DNA of 41,249 bases, taken from positions 1 through 41,249 of the forward strand of contig NZ_JASBYU010000015.1 in NCBI RefSeq assembly GCF_029983815.1, read 5' to 3'. The translations under genes were made by a program, and so were the position numbers. Origin of the DNA: Lagierella sp. Its GTDB lineage: Bacteria; Bacillota; Clostridia; Tissierellales; Peptoniphilaceae. Positions 18,416-27,307 of this stretch are shown piece by piece. The notes beneath the pieces were generated by a model. The model made no database searches and had not been told where the DNA came from. It saw only the letters and a program-made list of their open reading frames with translations. Every line of letters starts with the position of its first letter. The stretch's first letter is position 1.

Positions 18416-19423
18416 ATGGATCGTAATTATTGGCCTACAAGAGGCTGGAAATATAAAGATTATAAGTTCGAAAAAAATTTGTTGGATAAAATGAATTCAT
18501 CCCTGGAGGATGAATATAATAATATAACAGGCATTATGATGATTAAAGACGGATACTGTGTTTTTGAAGAGTATTATAACGGTGTAACCGCAAAAGATAA
18601 GAAACCTTTGGCATCTGTTAGTAAGTCCATCCTTTCTGCCCTATTTGGAATAGCTTTAGAACAGGGTTATATTAAATCCATAGATGAACCTGTGCTAAAT
18701 TTCTTTCCAGATTTTAAAACAGATGACATATGTAAGAAAAACATAACTTTAAGACAGATATTAAACATGACTGCTCCCTTTGATTTTCCTGCTTGGAAGG
18801 AGCCACTGGGAGATTTTGTTCAATCAGAAAACTGGTTAGAATATGCTCTAAATCTGTTATCTGAAAAAAACGATAAAAAAAGGTTTAAGTATTCTACAAT
18901 TGGAACTCATCTTCTAGCCATCGTCTTGGCAAAAGCTACGGGAATACCATTGAGAAGATATGCCAATAAATACCTTTTTTCTCAAATTGGAATGGATTTA
19001 ATTCCATATTATCCCATGACAGCCTTTGGTTTTGACAATCTCTTTGGAAGGTATGTTAAGGGTTGGATTTATGATCCTCAAGGCTATTCCATAGGAGGTT
19101 TTGGAATAAATATGTCCTTGAGGGATATGGCAAAGTTCGGCTTTTTATATCTCAATGAGGGAACTTGGGATGGTAAGGAAGTAATTTCAAAACAGTGGGT
19201 TAAGGATTCCTTCACTAGAACTAAATACAATTACGGTTACCTTTGGTGGATCTATAATCACAGAGGAATTGACGGTTATTGTGCTTTGGGAATAGGAGGC
19301 CAATGTATCTGTGTCATTCCAAAACTGGATTTAGTGGTTGCCATAAGCTCTAGTTTTATACACGATTCAAGAAATAGATGGATCTTTATAAAAAATCATA
19401 TACTACCAATGTTTGTAGATTAA
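18416..19423 (+). CDS. Serine hydrolase (beta-lactamase class C / penicillin-binding family)
   Basis: A 335-aa member of the beta-lactamase-related serine hydrolase family. The nucleophile motif SxxK is seen in SVSKSI (about residues 67-72), and a YST motif in KYSTIGTHLLA stands in the place of the usual YxN. Near the C-terminus GIGGQCICVIP provides the HxG-like third motif. There is no signal peptide, so it probably acts in the cytoplasm, unlike true beta-lactamases; an esterase or peptidase activity is plausible. AAGGTG precedes ATG 18416. It is transcribed opposite to all neighbours and interrupts the whiA/yvcK cluster, with its own promoter and terminator, which suggests a later insertion. 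Confidence 0.85.
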   Translation: MDRNYWPTRGWKYKDYKFEKNLLDKMNSSLEDEYNNITGIMMIKDGYCVFEEYYNGVTAKDKKPLASVSKSILSALFGIALEQGYIKSIDEPVLNFFPDFKTDDICKKNITLRQILNMTAPFDFPAWKEPLGDFVQSENWLEYALNLLSEKNDKKRFKYSTIGTHLLAIVLAKATGIPLRRYANKYLFSQIGMDLIPYYPMTAFGFDNLFGRYVKGWIYDPQGYSIGGFGINMSLRDMAKFGFLYLNEGTWDGKEVISKQWVKDSFTRTKYNYGYLWWIYNHRGIDGYCALGIGGQCICVIPKLDLVVAISSSFIHDSRNRWIFIKNHILPMFVD

Positions 19424-19456
19424 AATAGCACCCAATTATGTATTGAGTGCTATTTT
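19422..19456. terminator. Bidirectional terminator
   Basis: AAATAGCACCCAAT pairs with ATTGAGTGCTATTTT (one mismatch or wobble), with A-rich and T-rich flanks on both sides. It separates the converging serine hydrolase and yvcK genes. Confidence 0.85.
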
Positions 19457-19460
19457 CTAC

Positions 19461-20420
19461 TTAGTTTCCTATATATTCACTTTGAAAATCTTCTAATAAA
19501 AATCTGCCTATCTCCTTATAGTCATGGCGAACTTTACCCTTAAGATTTTTATAACAATTTAGTTCAACTATTTCATATTCCTTTAACTTAGTCATATCTT
19601 CATCATTTAAGTACACTGGTACACTATCATATTTTCTTAAAACATCCTCGGGAATCTCTTCTTTGTTAACAATGATCTTGTCAATGATTTTAAATCCTAA
19701 ATGACGATTTATAGAACTCACATGATCAAAGACAGAATAACCACTGGTCTCACCATTTTGAGTCATGATATTACAAATATAATAGATTTTCGCCTTAGTG
19801 GCTTTTAATGCTCGAGCAATGTCCTCTATTAACAAGTTTGGCATAATCGAGGTATATAAACTCCCAGGACCAATCAATACTATATCTGTATTAAGAATCT
19901 CATCCACAGCTTCCTGTACCGGTTTTGAGCCATCAGGTTTTAAATAAACCCTACGTATGGATACAGGATAATCCTTTGTCAACTCCCCTATATTTGACTC
20001 CCCTTTTATAATGGATCCATCTTCCATCTCCGCATAGAGGGTTACATCATCCAGAGTCATAGGAAGTACCTTTCCTGTAATCGCCAAGACATTTCCAGTT
20101 TCCTTTATAGCTTTGTCAAAATCTCCATAGATATCCACCATGGCAGCTATAAATAGATTTCCAAAGGATTGACCCTTTAATATGCCTTCTTGAAACCTAT
20201 AGTCCATCAATCTTTTCATGGCTGGCTCAACATTTGCTAAAGCCAACAGACAAGCTCTAATGTCACCAGGGGGAAGTATTCCTAAGTCTTTCCTTAAAAC
20301 TCCAGAACCTCCTCCATCGTCTGCTACGGTGACAATTGTCGTAATATCATTTGTTATTTTCTTTAAACCCTTTAAAATGGTAGAATTTCCAGTTCCTCCA
20401 CCAATTGTGACTATTTTCAT
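19461..20420 (-). CDS. yvcK: YvcK-type gluconeogenesis/morphogenesis factor (CofD-like)
   Basis: A protein of the UPF0052/CofD-like family that binds UDP-sugars and is needed for normal morphology on gluconeogenic carbon sources in Bacillus. Motifs include IVTIGGGTGNSTILKGL, TVADDGGGSGVLRK (diphosphate-binding), GDIRACLLAL and IGPGSLYTSI. The ATG at 20420 (319 aa) is preferred; a TTG at 20432 would add four residues and lies in the rapZ stop. The ribosome binding site is weak, and 5 nt separate it from rapZ, so re-initiation is likely. Confidence 0.92.
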   Translation of the reverse strand: MKIVTIGGGTGNSTILKGLKKITNDITTIVTVADDGGGSGVLRKDLGILPPGDIRACLLALANVEPAMKRLMDYRFQEGILKGQSFGNLFIAAMVDIYGDFDKAIKETGNVLAITGKVLPMTLDDVTLYAEMEDGSIIKGESNIGELTKDYPVSIRRVYLKPDGSKPVQEAVDEILNTDIVLIGPGSLYTSIMPNLLIEDIARALKATKAKIYYICNIMTQNGETSGYSVFDHVSSINRHLGFKIIDKIIVNKEEIPEDVLRKYDSVPVYLNDEDMTKLKEYEIVELNCYKNLKGKVRHDYKEIGRFLLEDFQSEYIGN

Positions 20421-20425
20421 TTCAA

Positions 20426-21286
20426 TTACCAAAATCTAGAATCCCTATGGGATACATAGACCGTCTCTCCTTCTTCTTCAAATCGTCTTCCAAGTTCATT
20501 TGCAATGGCTACAGAACGATGTCTACCCCCTGTACAGCCAATGCCAATAACCAAGTTTGACTTACCCTCTTTTTTATAAAATGGCAATAGGAATTCAACC
20601 AAATCCTTTACTTTTTCTAGGAAGATTTCCGTTTGCTTAAATTCGAACACAAAATCTCTAACATCTAAATCCTCCCCTGTCTTCTCTTTTAATTCATCTT
20701 CATAAAAAGGGTTAGGTAAAAATCTAACATCAAAGATCAAATCTCCATCTAGTAAAGTTCCATTTTTAAATCCAAAGGACATAATCGTAATATGGATATT
20801 TTCATTTTGAAAACTACTGTCTCCATATAAAGAGATAATCCTACTCTTTAGCTCACCTAAAGTTAAAACGGAAGTGTCGATTATATGGGTTGCATTGTCC
20901 TTGAGTTTTTGAAGTAAATCTCTCTCTTCATTTATCTCCATTAAGATATTGCCGGTGTTGCCTAAAGGGTGTGGCCTTCTTAACTCCTTAAATCTTCTCA
21001 CTAAAATCTCGTTTTTGGAGTCTAAAAATAAAATGCTAATATTTTCTCCAGCCTCTTTTAAATAGAGTATTTCCTCATATAACTCATTAAAAACCGCACC
21101 ACTTCTAATATCAACTACTATTGCAGTCTTTGTTATATTGGATTTATTGTTACCTAAAAGTTTTACAAAATCCTTTATCAATGCAGGTGGTAAATTGTCC
21201 ATAGCATAGTAACCCATGTCTTCCAACACATTTAATGCAGAAGTTTTACCAGCTCCAGACATTCCCGTAACAACCACTATCTCCAT
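20426..21286 (-). CDS. rapZ: RNase adapter / nucleotide-binding protein RapZ
   Basis: A 286-aa P-loop protein with Walker A GMSGAGKTSAL near residue 8, and the RapZ C-terminal domain with IGCTGGRHRSVAIANEL. In E. coli RapZ directs RNase E to GlmZ to control GlmS; in Firmicutes the homologue YvcJ has a less defined role. Its start overlaps the PHP gene stop as TAATG, with GGAGAG upstream. It is placed next to yvcK as usual. Confidence 0.95.
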   Translation of the reverse strand: MEIVVVTGMSGAGKTSALNVLEDMGYYAMDNLPPALIKDFVKLLGNNKSNITKTAIVVDIRSGAVFNELYEEILYLKEAGENISILFLDSKNEILVRRFKELRRPHPLGNTGNILMEINEERDLLQKLKDNATHIIDTSVLTLGELKSRIISLYGDSSFQNENIHITIMSFGFKNGTLLDGDLIFDVRFLPNPFYEDELKEKTGEDLDVRDFVFEFKQTEIFLEKVKDLVEFLLPFYKKEGKSNLVIGIGCTGGRHRSVAIANELGRRFEEEGETVYVSHRDSRFW

Positions 21287-22050
21287 TATCTTTCTCTCCT
21301 TTTGAAGTTCAAAACCCTTGAAGAATCAATTTTAGCTTCTTCTAGTCTCCTTAAAGCAAATTCAAGATTGCCAACATACTGAGGTCTATGGGCGTCAGAA
21401 CCCAAGGTAAGCATTACACTGGAGCCCTTTATTTTTTTTAGCTGTTCCACCGTTAAATTCCTATGGGAACTATTAATCTCCAATGCGGTATTGGTTCTCT
21501 CGCAGGCACTGGCAAGCATTTCTATATCCACAGGTACCTTATCTCCAGGATGAGTAATAGTAAAGATATTCTCTTTTTCAATTATCTTTATAATAGCTTG
21601 CGTATTTTTTTTAGTAATGTAGTCTAAAACCTTTTTTGATATTTTTATATTATTAATTACATGATAATGGAAGAAGCTGTAAAAATCCTTAAATAGTACA
21701 CCATTGTGAAAACCCAAGTTTATTATATCGAAATAATCCTTATATTCCTCTGTAATATCAAAAGTTCCATCATAACCTATTACATTTGCCTCCACTCCTA
21801 GAAATATATCTATGATTCCAGCAAACTCTTCCTTTAACTTATCAACTTCTTTTCTTGCCTTCAAAATGGAATTTTTCCTTATTCCAAATAGATAATGTCC
21901 TGGACCGTGGTCTGTTATATAAATCTCTTTAAGTCCTAATTCTACAGCTTTTTCTACATTTTCTCTAATGGTTCCCTTACCATGATTGTTCCTACTATAT
22001 ATGGTGTGAGTATGATAATCTGCAACAATCCTACTCTTCAAATTCTCCAA
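21286..22050 (-). CDS. PHP-domain phosphoesterase
   Basis: A 254-aa polymerase-and-histidinol-phosphatase domain protein. Metal ligands are in ADYHTHTIYS (residues 10-19), the ITDHGPGHY loop, EVN-type Glu in GVEANVIGYDG, the HPGD and the final GSDAHRPQYVG. Start is TTG at 22050 with GGAGG 9 nt upstream; it overlaps murB by 20 nt. The family includes histidinol phosphatases and nucleases. Its regular position between murB and rapZ in Clostridia gives no substrate. Confidence 0.88.
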   Translation of the reverse strand: MENLKSRIVADYHTHTIYSRNNHGKGTIRENVEKAVELGLKEIYITDHGPGHYLFGIRKNSILKARKEVDKLKEEFAGIIDIFLGVEANVIGYDGTFDITEEYKDYFDIINLGFHNGVLFKDFYSFFHYHVINNIKISKKVLDYITKKNTQAIIKIIEKENIFTITHPGDKVPVDIEMLASACERTNTALEINSSHRNLTVEQLKKIKGSSVMLTLGSDAHRPQYVGNLEFALRRLEEAKIDSSRVLNFKRRER

Positions 22051-22945
22051 TGATTCTTACCTCCGGTTCTAATCTAACACCGAACTTTTCAAAAACCCTA
22101 TCTCTAACATGATCTATTACATGTAGTATTTGACTACAGTCAGCCTCTCCAGCATTAATAACAAATCCACAGTGTTTTTCACTAACCTGTGCATCCTTAT
22201 ATCTATATCCCCTAAGTCCACAATCATCTATTAACTTACCTGCATAATAACCTTCAGGCCTTTTAAATGTAGATCCTGCAGATGGGTACTCTAAAGGCTG
22301 TTTAGAAGTTCTCTTATAAGTCAATTCATCCTGATACTCTTTTATTTTATTATAATCGCCTTTACTTAATTTTATCGTAGCACCCAAAACGATTAGACCT
22401 TCATCCTGAACCCTAGAATTTCTATATCGAAGATCCATTTTTTCGGCAGGGATCTCTATGACATTCAAGTCCCTATCAATCACCCTAACGGACTCGAGAA
22501 CATCTTTCATTTCACCACCATAGGCACCTGCATTCATAGTTACAGCTCCACCTAAATCTCCTGGAATTCCAGAGGCAAATTCAAACCCTGTCAAGCTATG
22601 CTCAAGGGCAAAATTTGCAATCTCTTCCAATGTGGCTCCCGCTTGTGAAATTATCTTGTCATCCTTTAAAGTTATATTTGAAAAGTTGGTATGTAACTTA
22701 ATAATGACTTTATTTATCCCAAAATCAGAAACCAATAAATTACTACCATTTCCTATTATCATATAATCTAAATTTTTATCTTTAATTCTATTTAAAAGAT
22801 TTAAAATTTGTTCTTCAGTAGAAGGTTTAACCAAAACATCACACGGTCCTCCTATTTTAAAGGTGGTATGCTTCTTCATTGGCTCGTCAAATAAAACCTC
22901 TCCAATATCTAAATCTTTAAATATATTTTTATAATCCATTGTCAT
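22031..22945 (-). CDS. murB: UDP-N-acetylenolpyruvoylglucosamine reductase
   Basis: The FAD enzyme that makes UDP-MurNAc, the second committed step of peptidoglycan synthesis. FAD-binding motifs (YMIGNGSNLLVSD, and ASGIPGDLGGAVTMNAGAYG) and the catalytic Ser in PSAGSTFKRP with the final Glu in LEPEVRIIG are present. The 304 aa match the type II MurB found in Firmicutes. GAGGAG precedes ATG 22945. It starts 9 nt after folC. Confidence 0.96.
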   Translation of the reverse strand: MTMDYKNIFKDLDIGEVLFDEPMKKHTTFKIGGPCDVLVKPSTEEQILNLLNRIKDKNLDYMIIGNGSNLLVSDFGINKVIIKLHTNFSNITLKDDKIISQAGATLEEIANFALEHSLTGFEFASGIPGDLGGAVTMNAGAYGGEMKDVLESVRVIDRDLNVIEIPAEKMDLRYRNSRVQDEGLIVLGATIKLSKGDYNKIKEYQDELTYKRTSKQPLEYPSAGSTFKRPEGYYAGKLIDDCGLRGYRYKDAQVSEKHCGFVINAGEADCSQILHVIDHVRDRVFEKFGVRLEPEVRIIGEFEE

Positions 22946-22954
22946 ATTGCTCCT

Positions 22955-24202
22955 CTACTTAAAGTATTTAATTGCCATTTCAACTAAGGACAGAGAACCA
23001 AATATAACTATAGTTTCCTCCTTAAATTCAGCCAAGGCAAAATCTATTGCCCCCTTAACAGTCTTCATATCATAAACTTTATTGGAATACTTCTTCGCCT
23101 CAGCAAAAGCCTCTTTAGATGGAAGACTTCTCTCTGCTCCAGTATCGCAAGTGATGTAGCATATTGCCAATTTTGATGTTAGTTCCAATAACTTATTATA
23201 GTCTTTATCCTTATAAAAACCGACTATAAAGACAAATTTGTCCTCTGGAAAATCCCTCATTAGAGTACTGGAAAGAGACTCTACAGCTTGGGGGTTGTGA
23301 CTTCCATCTACAATCACTATAGGATTTTCATTTAATAGTTGATATCTGCCAGGCAATTCAGTCTCGTTAATTCCTCGAATAGCTTTATCCATCTGGATAT
23401 CATATCCTATTCTTATCAACTCTCTAATCACTTCAAAGGCTATGACAGCATTGTACCTTTGAATTTCAGACTGTAATTTTAAATCAAAATCATATCCTAG
23501 ATAATTAAATCGCAAAGATTTAAAGGTAATAGATAGATCTTTTATCTTTCCAAAATCCGGTTGTATTATCTTAGTATTTTTAGAATTAGCTACTTTTTCT
23601 ATAACTTCATTCACCTCTTCTTCTTGGGGATAATACACCAAAGAGCTATTTTCTTTGATTATTCCTGCCTTTTCCAGGGCAATCTTACCCAAAGTATCTC
23701 CAAGAAGGTCCATATGGTCAAATCCAATTTTTACAATAACCGAAATAAGAGGACTTTTAATTACATTTGTAGAATCTAGCCTTCCGCCTATCCCTACTTC
23801 TAATAACACAAAATCACATTTATGTTCATAGAAATACAAAAAAGCAATCACTGTTGCCATATCAAATTCCTGTAAGGAAAGCCCATATTCTCTCTCAATT
23901 TCTCTAATATGATTGTAATATTTCAATAGCAAGTCTTCATCTATATTTTTATGGTTAATTTGAAATCTATCAGTTTTGTCAAATATGGCAGGTGAAGTAA
24001 ATAGACCTACCCTATAACCATTTTCTTCCAAGGCCTTAGCCACAAAGTTACAGGTAGACCCTTTCCCATTGGTACCTGCTACATGAACTATATTCAATTT
24101 GTCCTGGGGATTACCCAGCTTTTCCAATATAAATCCTATATTTTCAGGCCCGTTGTAGGCCTTTTTATCATTTGAAATATCTAATATATCATTCTTTTTC
24201 AT
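22955..24202 (-). CDS. folC: Folylpolyglutamate synthase / dihydrofolate synthase
   Basis: It adds glutamate to dihydropteroate or folates, retaining folate cofactors for one-carbon chemistry, including GcvT. The ATP-binding P-loop VAGTNGKGSTC, the FTSP motif, GIGGRLDSTN, and the later IVDGSHNPQA are all seen. The length of 415 aa is normal. GGTGAAGAG lies before ATG 24202, the first gene of the folC-murB-PHP-rapZ-yvcK unit. Confidence 0.95.
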   Translation of the reverse strand: MKKNDILDISNDKKAYNGPENIGFILEKLGNPQDKLNIVHVAGTNGKGSTCNFVAKALEENGYRVGLFTSPAIFDKTDRFQINHKNIDEDLLLKYYNHIREIEREYGLSLQEFDMATVIAFLYFYEHKCDFVLLEVGIGGRLDSTNVIKSPLISVIVKIGFDHMDLLGDTLGKIALEKAGIIKENSSLVYYPQEEEVNEVIEKVANSKNTKIIQPDFGKIKDLSITFKSLRFNYLGYDFDLKLQSEIQRYNAVIAFEVIRELIRIGYDIQMDKAIRGINETELPGRYQLLNENPIVIVDGSHNPQAVESLSSTLMRDFPEDKFVFIVGFYKDKDYNKLLELTSKLAICYITCDTGAERSLPSKEAFAEAKKYSNKVYDMKTVKGAIDFALAEFKEETIVIFGSLSLVEMAIKYFK

Positions 24203-24218
24203 CTCTTCACCAAATCAG

Positions 24219-24247
24219 ATTATAACATAAATATAAGGTGCTTATAA
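24219..24247 (-). promoter_or_regulatory. Possible promoter of the folC-murB-PHP-rapZ-yvcK unit
   Basis: Minus strand -10 TATAAT (24224-24219) with a weak -35 TTATAA (24247-24242) at 17-nt spacing, ending 17 nt before the folC start codon. The -10 is convincing but the -35 is not. Confidence 0.42.
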
Positions 24248-24340
24248 TATGGGTCTTACTCTCCTAGACAGTTATAAAAATCATATTCCCTGGTCGATTA
24301 TCAATATTCATCTAAAGACCTACATAAGCTAAAGATAATT

Positions 24341-24366
24341 TAAAAAGGACAACCTTTCGGTTATCC
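24341..24366 (-). terminator. Terminator of prfA
   Basis: GGATAACC pairs with GGTTGTCC around a GAAA tetraloop and is followed by TTTTTA on the minus strand. The stem begins inside the prfA stop codon region. Confidence 0.88.
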
Positions 24367-25428
24367 TACAAGTTTTAATTTCTCAGTTTGATCATAAGTA
24401 ATCAAAGAATCTATCATCTCTTCGATGTCACCATCTAAAAAGTCCTGTAGTCTATAAATAGTCATGTTTATTCTATGATCTGTAATCCTACCTTGAGGGA
24501 AATTATAAGTTCTAATCCTCTCAGACCTATCTCCCGATCCAACTTGAGACTTTCTTGCATCGGCGATATCTTTATTTTGTTCTTCAAGCATCTTGTCATA
24601 GAGTCTGGACTTTAAAATCTTCATAGCCTTATCTTTGTTCTTTAGCTGGGATTTTTCATCTTGACAGGACACAACTATTCCAGTAGGAATATGAGTAATT
24701 CTTACAGCAGAGTCAGTTGTATTAACGGATTGTCCTCCATTTCCTGAGGATCTAAACACATCTACTCTAATATCCTTTTGATCTATTTGAACATCCACAT
24801 CATCCGCTTCAGGAAGCACAGCTACTGTAGCTGCAGAGGTGTGAATTCGACCTCCAGACTCAGTTTCAGGAACCCTTTGTACCCTATGTACACCAGATTC
24901 ATACTTGAGTTTAGAATAGGCGCCTTCACCAGTAATCATCACAATTGCTTCCTTAATTCCTCCAACACCCTGATCAGTTATATCCATAACCTCAGACTTC
25001 CAGCCTTTGGAGTCTGCAAACATCCTATACATCCTAAGTAGTTCTCCTGCAAACAATCCAGCTTCGTCACCGCCTGCACCAGCTCTAATCTCCAAGAATA
25101 CATTCTTGTGATCATTAGGATCCTTTGGAAGAAGCAATATCTTAAGTTCATCTTCAAATTTTTCAATATCCTCTTCTAGACTAGAAACTTCTTCTTTTAA
25201 AAGATCTCTCATCTCATCATCTAACTTTTCATTTAACATTTCCTTGTCTTCCTTAAGGATTGTCTGTGCATCTTTAAGTTCATTATATTTTTCAACAATC
25301 GGTTTTAAATCCGCATGTTCTCTTACCAAATTCTGCCAATTTTTCATATCTTTCATAACTTCTGGATCGGCAATTTCCATTTCCAGTTTATGAAATTTCT
25401 CTTCAACTGCAGTTAAATTTTCAAACAT
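24361..25428 (-). CDS. prfA: Peptide chain release factor 1
   Basis: It ends translation at UAA and UAG. The GGQ hydrolysis motif is in SSGNGGQSVNTTDSAV, and the PxT anticodon-like motif is PET in RVPETESGGRIHTS. RF2 would have SPF. The length of 355 aa is standard. AGAGGTGG precedes ATG 25428. RF1 does not read UGA, which matters because UGA is recoded in the selenoprotein gene at 34779-36068. It is separated from prmC by two transporter genes. Confidence 0.97.
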   Translation of the reverse strand: MFENLTAVEEKFHKLEMEIADPEVMKDMKNWQNLVREHADLKPIVEKYNELKDAQTILKEDKEMLNEKLDDEMRDLLKEEVSSLEEDIEKFEDELKILLLPKDPNDHKNVFLEIRAGAGGDEAGLFAGELLRMYRMFADSKGWKSEVMDITDQGVGGIKEAIVMITGEGAYSKLKYESGVHRVQRVPETESGGRIHTSAATVAVLPEADDVDVQIDQKDIRVDVFRSSGNGGQSVNTTDSAVRITHIPTGIVVSCQDEKSQLKNKDKAMKILKSRLYDKMLEEQNKDIADARKSQVGSGDRSERIRTYNFPQGRITDHRINMTIYRLQDFLDGDIEEMIDSLITYDQTEKLKLVG

Positions 25429-25440
25429 CTAATCCACCTC

Positions 25441-25977
25441 TTAAATTCTCTTAACCATTTTCTTATAAACAATATTAAAAACCCCAAAACCCAAAATCAA
25501 TAAAATAGGACTTATCTTTAACAGTTCAACTGATAAGGCAATTGCTATTGCCAATGCAAATTGCCATATTTTAAACCCAGACTTTTTACCTAAACTATAT
25601 ACAGAAGCAGCTATTACCGCAGCAACTGCAGGTATTGCTCCTTGGAAAATCTTTTGAGCAATTTCCATCTTTCCTAGATAATTGTAAAAGTATGCTAGAA
25701 TTGTGACTATGATAAAAGAGGGAAGTACAGCACCTAAAGCACAAAAAAACGCACCCTTTGCTCCCTTTATCTTAAGTCCAATATAAACACTCATATTTAT
25801 GGCCAAAACCCCTGGTAGGCCCTGGGCAACCATTAGAGCTTCCATAAATTCATCGTCATTTAACCATTTATGTTTATCAACCACTTCTCTTTCAATGATA
25901 GGAATCATTGCAATTCCTCCACCGATTGTAAAAGCTCCTATCATAAAAAAAGTTTTAAACAATGTAAAATAAAACAA
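25441..25977 (-). CDS. Chromate transporter family protein (half-size, copy 1)
   Basis: A 178-aa half-size member of the CHR family with about five hydrophobic segments. The N-terminal FKTFFMIGAFTIGGGIAMIP and the QGLPGVLAINMSVYIG segment are the CHR signatures. The start is TTG 25977 with AGGAGG upstream, 8 nt after the other half-size gene. Paired half-size CHR proteins work together in characterised cases, but chromate itself is not implied here; sulfate-like or other oxyanion transport is possible. Confidence 0.87.
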   Translation of the reverse strand: MFYFTLFKTFFMIGAFTIGGGIAMIPIIEREVVDKHKWLNDDEFMEALMVAQGLPGVLAINMSVYIGLKIKGAKGAFFCALGAVLPSFIIVTILAYFYNYLGKMEIAQKIFQGAIPAVAAVIAASVYSLGKKSGFKIWQFALAIAIALSVELLKISPILLILGFGVFNIVYKKMVKRI

Positions 25978-25985
25978 AATTCCTC

Positions 25986-26504
25986 CTAAAGAATCACAAC
26001 TCCTACTAAACCAGCAATTAAAATAACTGGGATTGGATTTACTTTCTTAACTCCAACAGCATAAAAAGCCAAAACAAAAACGATTAAACTTTGAATACCT
26101 GTTATACCTTCTGTAGCCAACGACATAAATCCAGCTCCAATTAATCCAACTATTACAACTTTAATACCCTCTAAAAACAAATTCAAATATTCGTTATCCC
26201 TAAATTTTCTAATAAAAATAAACATTAAAGTTACTAAAACCACAGAGGGAAAGATTACAGAAGCTGTAGCCACAACGGAACCAGGAATTCCCCTTAGATT
26301 AAAACCTATAAAAGTCGCCATATTTATAGCAATTGGTCCTGGAGTAATCTGGGAGATTGAAATGATATTTATAAAATCAGACTTTTCAATCCATTGGTGG
26401 ACTGTAACTACCTCATGCATGATTAGAGGTATCATAGCATAGCCTCCCCCAAAGCTGAAAAGACCTATTTTAAAGAAAGTTATAAACAACTCTAAAAATA
26501 TCAT
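25986..26504 (-). CDS. Chromate transporter family protein (half-size, copy 2)
   Basis: The second half-size CHR protein, 172 aa. It has FSFGGGYAMIPLI and SQITPGPIAINMATFIG, followed by several membrane segments. I chose ATG 26504 because AAGGAG lies 7 nt upstream and it overlaps the prmC stop as ATGA. The start at 26528 lies inside prmC. The two copies differ strongly in sequence but share the topology, as in paralogous pairs. Confidence 0.87.
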   Translation of the reverse strand: MIFLELFITFFKIGLFSFGGGYAMIPLIMHEVVTVHQWIEKSDFINIISISQITPGPIAINMATFIGFNLRGIPGSVVATASVIFPSVVLVTLMFIFIRKFRDNEYLNLFLEGIKVVIVGLIGAGFMSLATEGITGIQSLIVFVLAFYAVGVKKVNPIPVILIAGLVGVVIL

Positions 26505-27307
26505 ATCCCACTCCTTGCAATCACACATCGATCAAAGCCATTGTAGTCTTTAATAACAGAAATATCTTTAAAACCAGCTGTGTTAAGTAAATCTGGAACA
26601 GTCTTACCTTGATCATACCCGATTTCAAAAGCTATATATCCCTTAGGATTTAGAAAGTCAGAAGCATTATTAATTATCTTCCTATAAAAATCCAGTCCAT
26701 CATCCCCTCCAAAAAGCGCCATCTTCGGTTCCTTTTTTACCCTATCATCTAGGGCTTTCATATCTTCTTTAGTAATATAGGGAGGATTTGAAACTATTAA
26801 ATCAAACTTTTGATTTTTATCCAAGGCCTCATAAATATCCGACTTAATAAAGCTACAATTAGTGGCGTCTAAGTTCTTCTTATTGATATTTGAAACCCTC
26901 AAGGCCCTATCAGAGATATCCACGCCGGTTACGTGAGAATTTTTAAGTTCAAGAGCCAAAGTTATCGAAATGATTCCACTTCCACATCCTATATCTAAAA
27001 CCTTTGAGAAATCCTCTTTTAATTCTAGAATGTTCTCTATCAGTATCTCGGTTTCAAACCTTGGGATTAACACCCCTTCTTCTAAATAAAAATCTCTTCC
27101 ATAAAAGTTTTTCTTTCCTAGAATATAATGTATTGGAGTGTTACTGCGATACTCTTCATAAAATTCTAAAATCTTTTCTTCAATCTCCTTAGGAATCCTC
27201 ATATTAGACTTTAAGATGATATCCGAAGCATCAAAGTCCATCAACTCATCTAAAATAAGTGATCCATCTACTTTACCAAACATCTTTAGTATATCAGAAA
27301 TTACCAT
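26501..27307 (-). CDS. prmC: Peptide chain release factor N5-glutamine methyltransferase
   Basis: It methylates the glutamine of the GGQ motif in release factors using SAM. The SAM-binding LDIGCGSGIISI and the catalytic NPPY (IVSNPPYI) are present, with the N-terminal substrate domain containing ILGKKNFYGRDF. The length of 268 aa fits. It overlaps the DUF1385 gene by 7 nt. Confidence 0.95.
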   Translation of the reverse strand: MVISDILKMFGKVDGSLILDELMDFDASDIILKSNMRIPKEIEEKILEFYEEYRSNTPIHYILGKKNFYGRDFYLEEGVLIPRFETEILIENILELKEDFSKVLDIGCGSGIISITLALELKNSHVTGVDISDRALRVSNINKKNLDATNCSFIKSDIYEALDKNQKFDLIVSNPPYITKEDMKALDDRVKKEPKMALFGGDDGLDFYRKIINNASDFLNPKGYIAFEIGYDQGKTVPDLLNTAGFKDISVIKDYNGFDRCVIARSGI

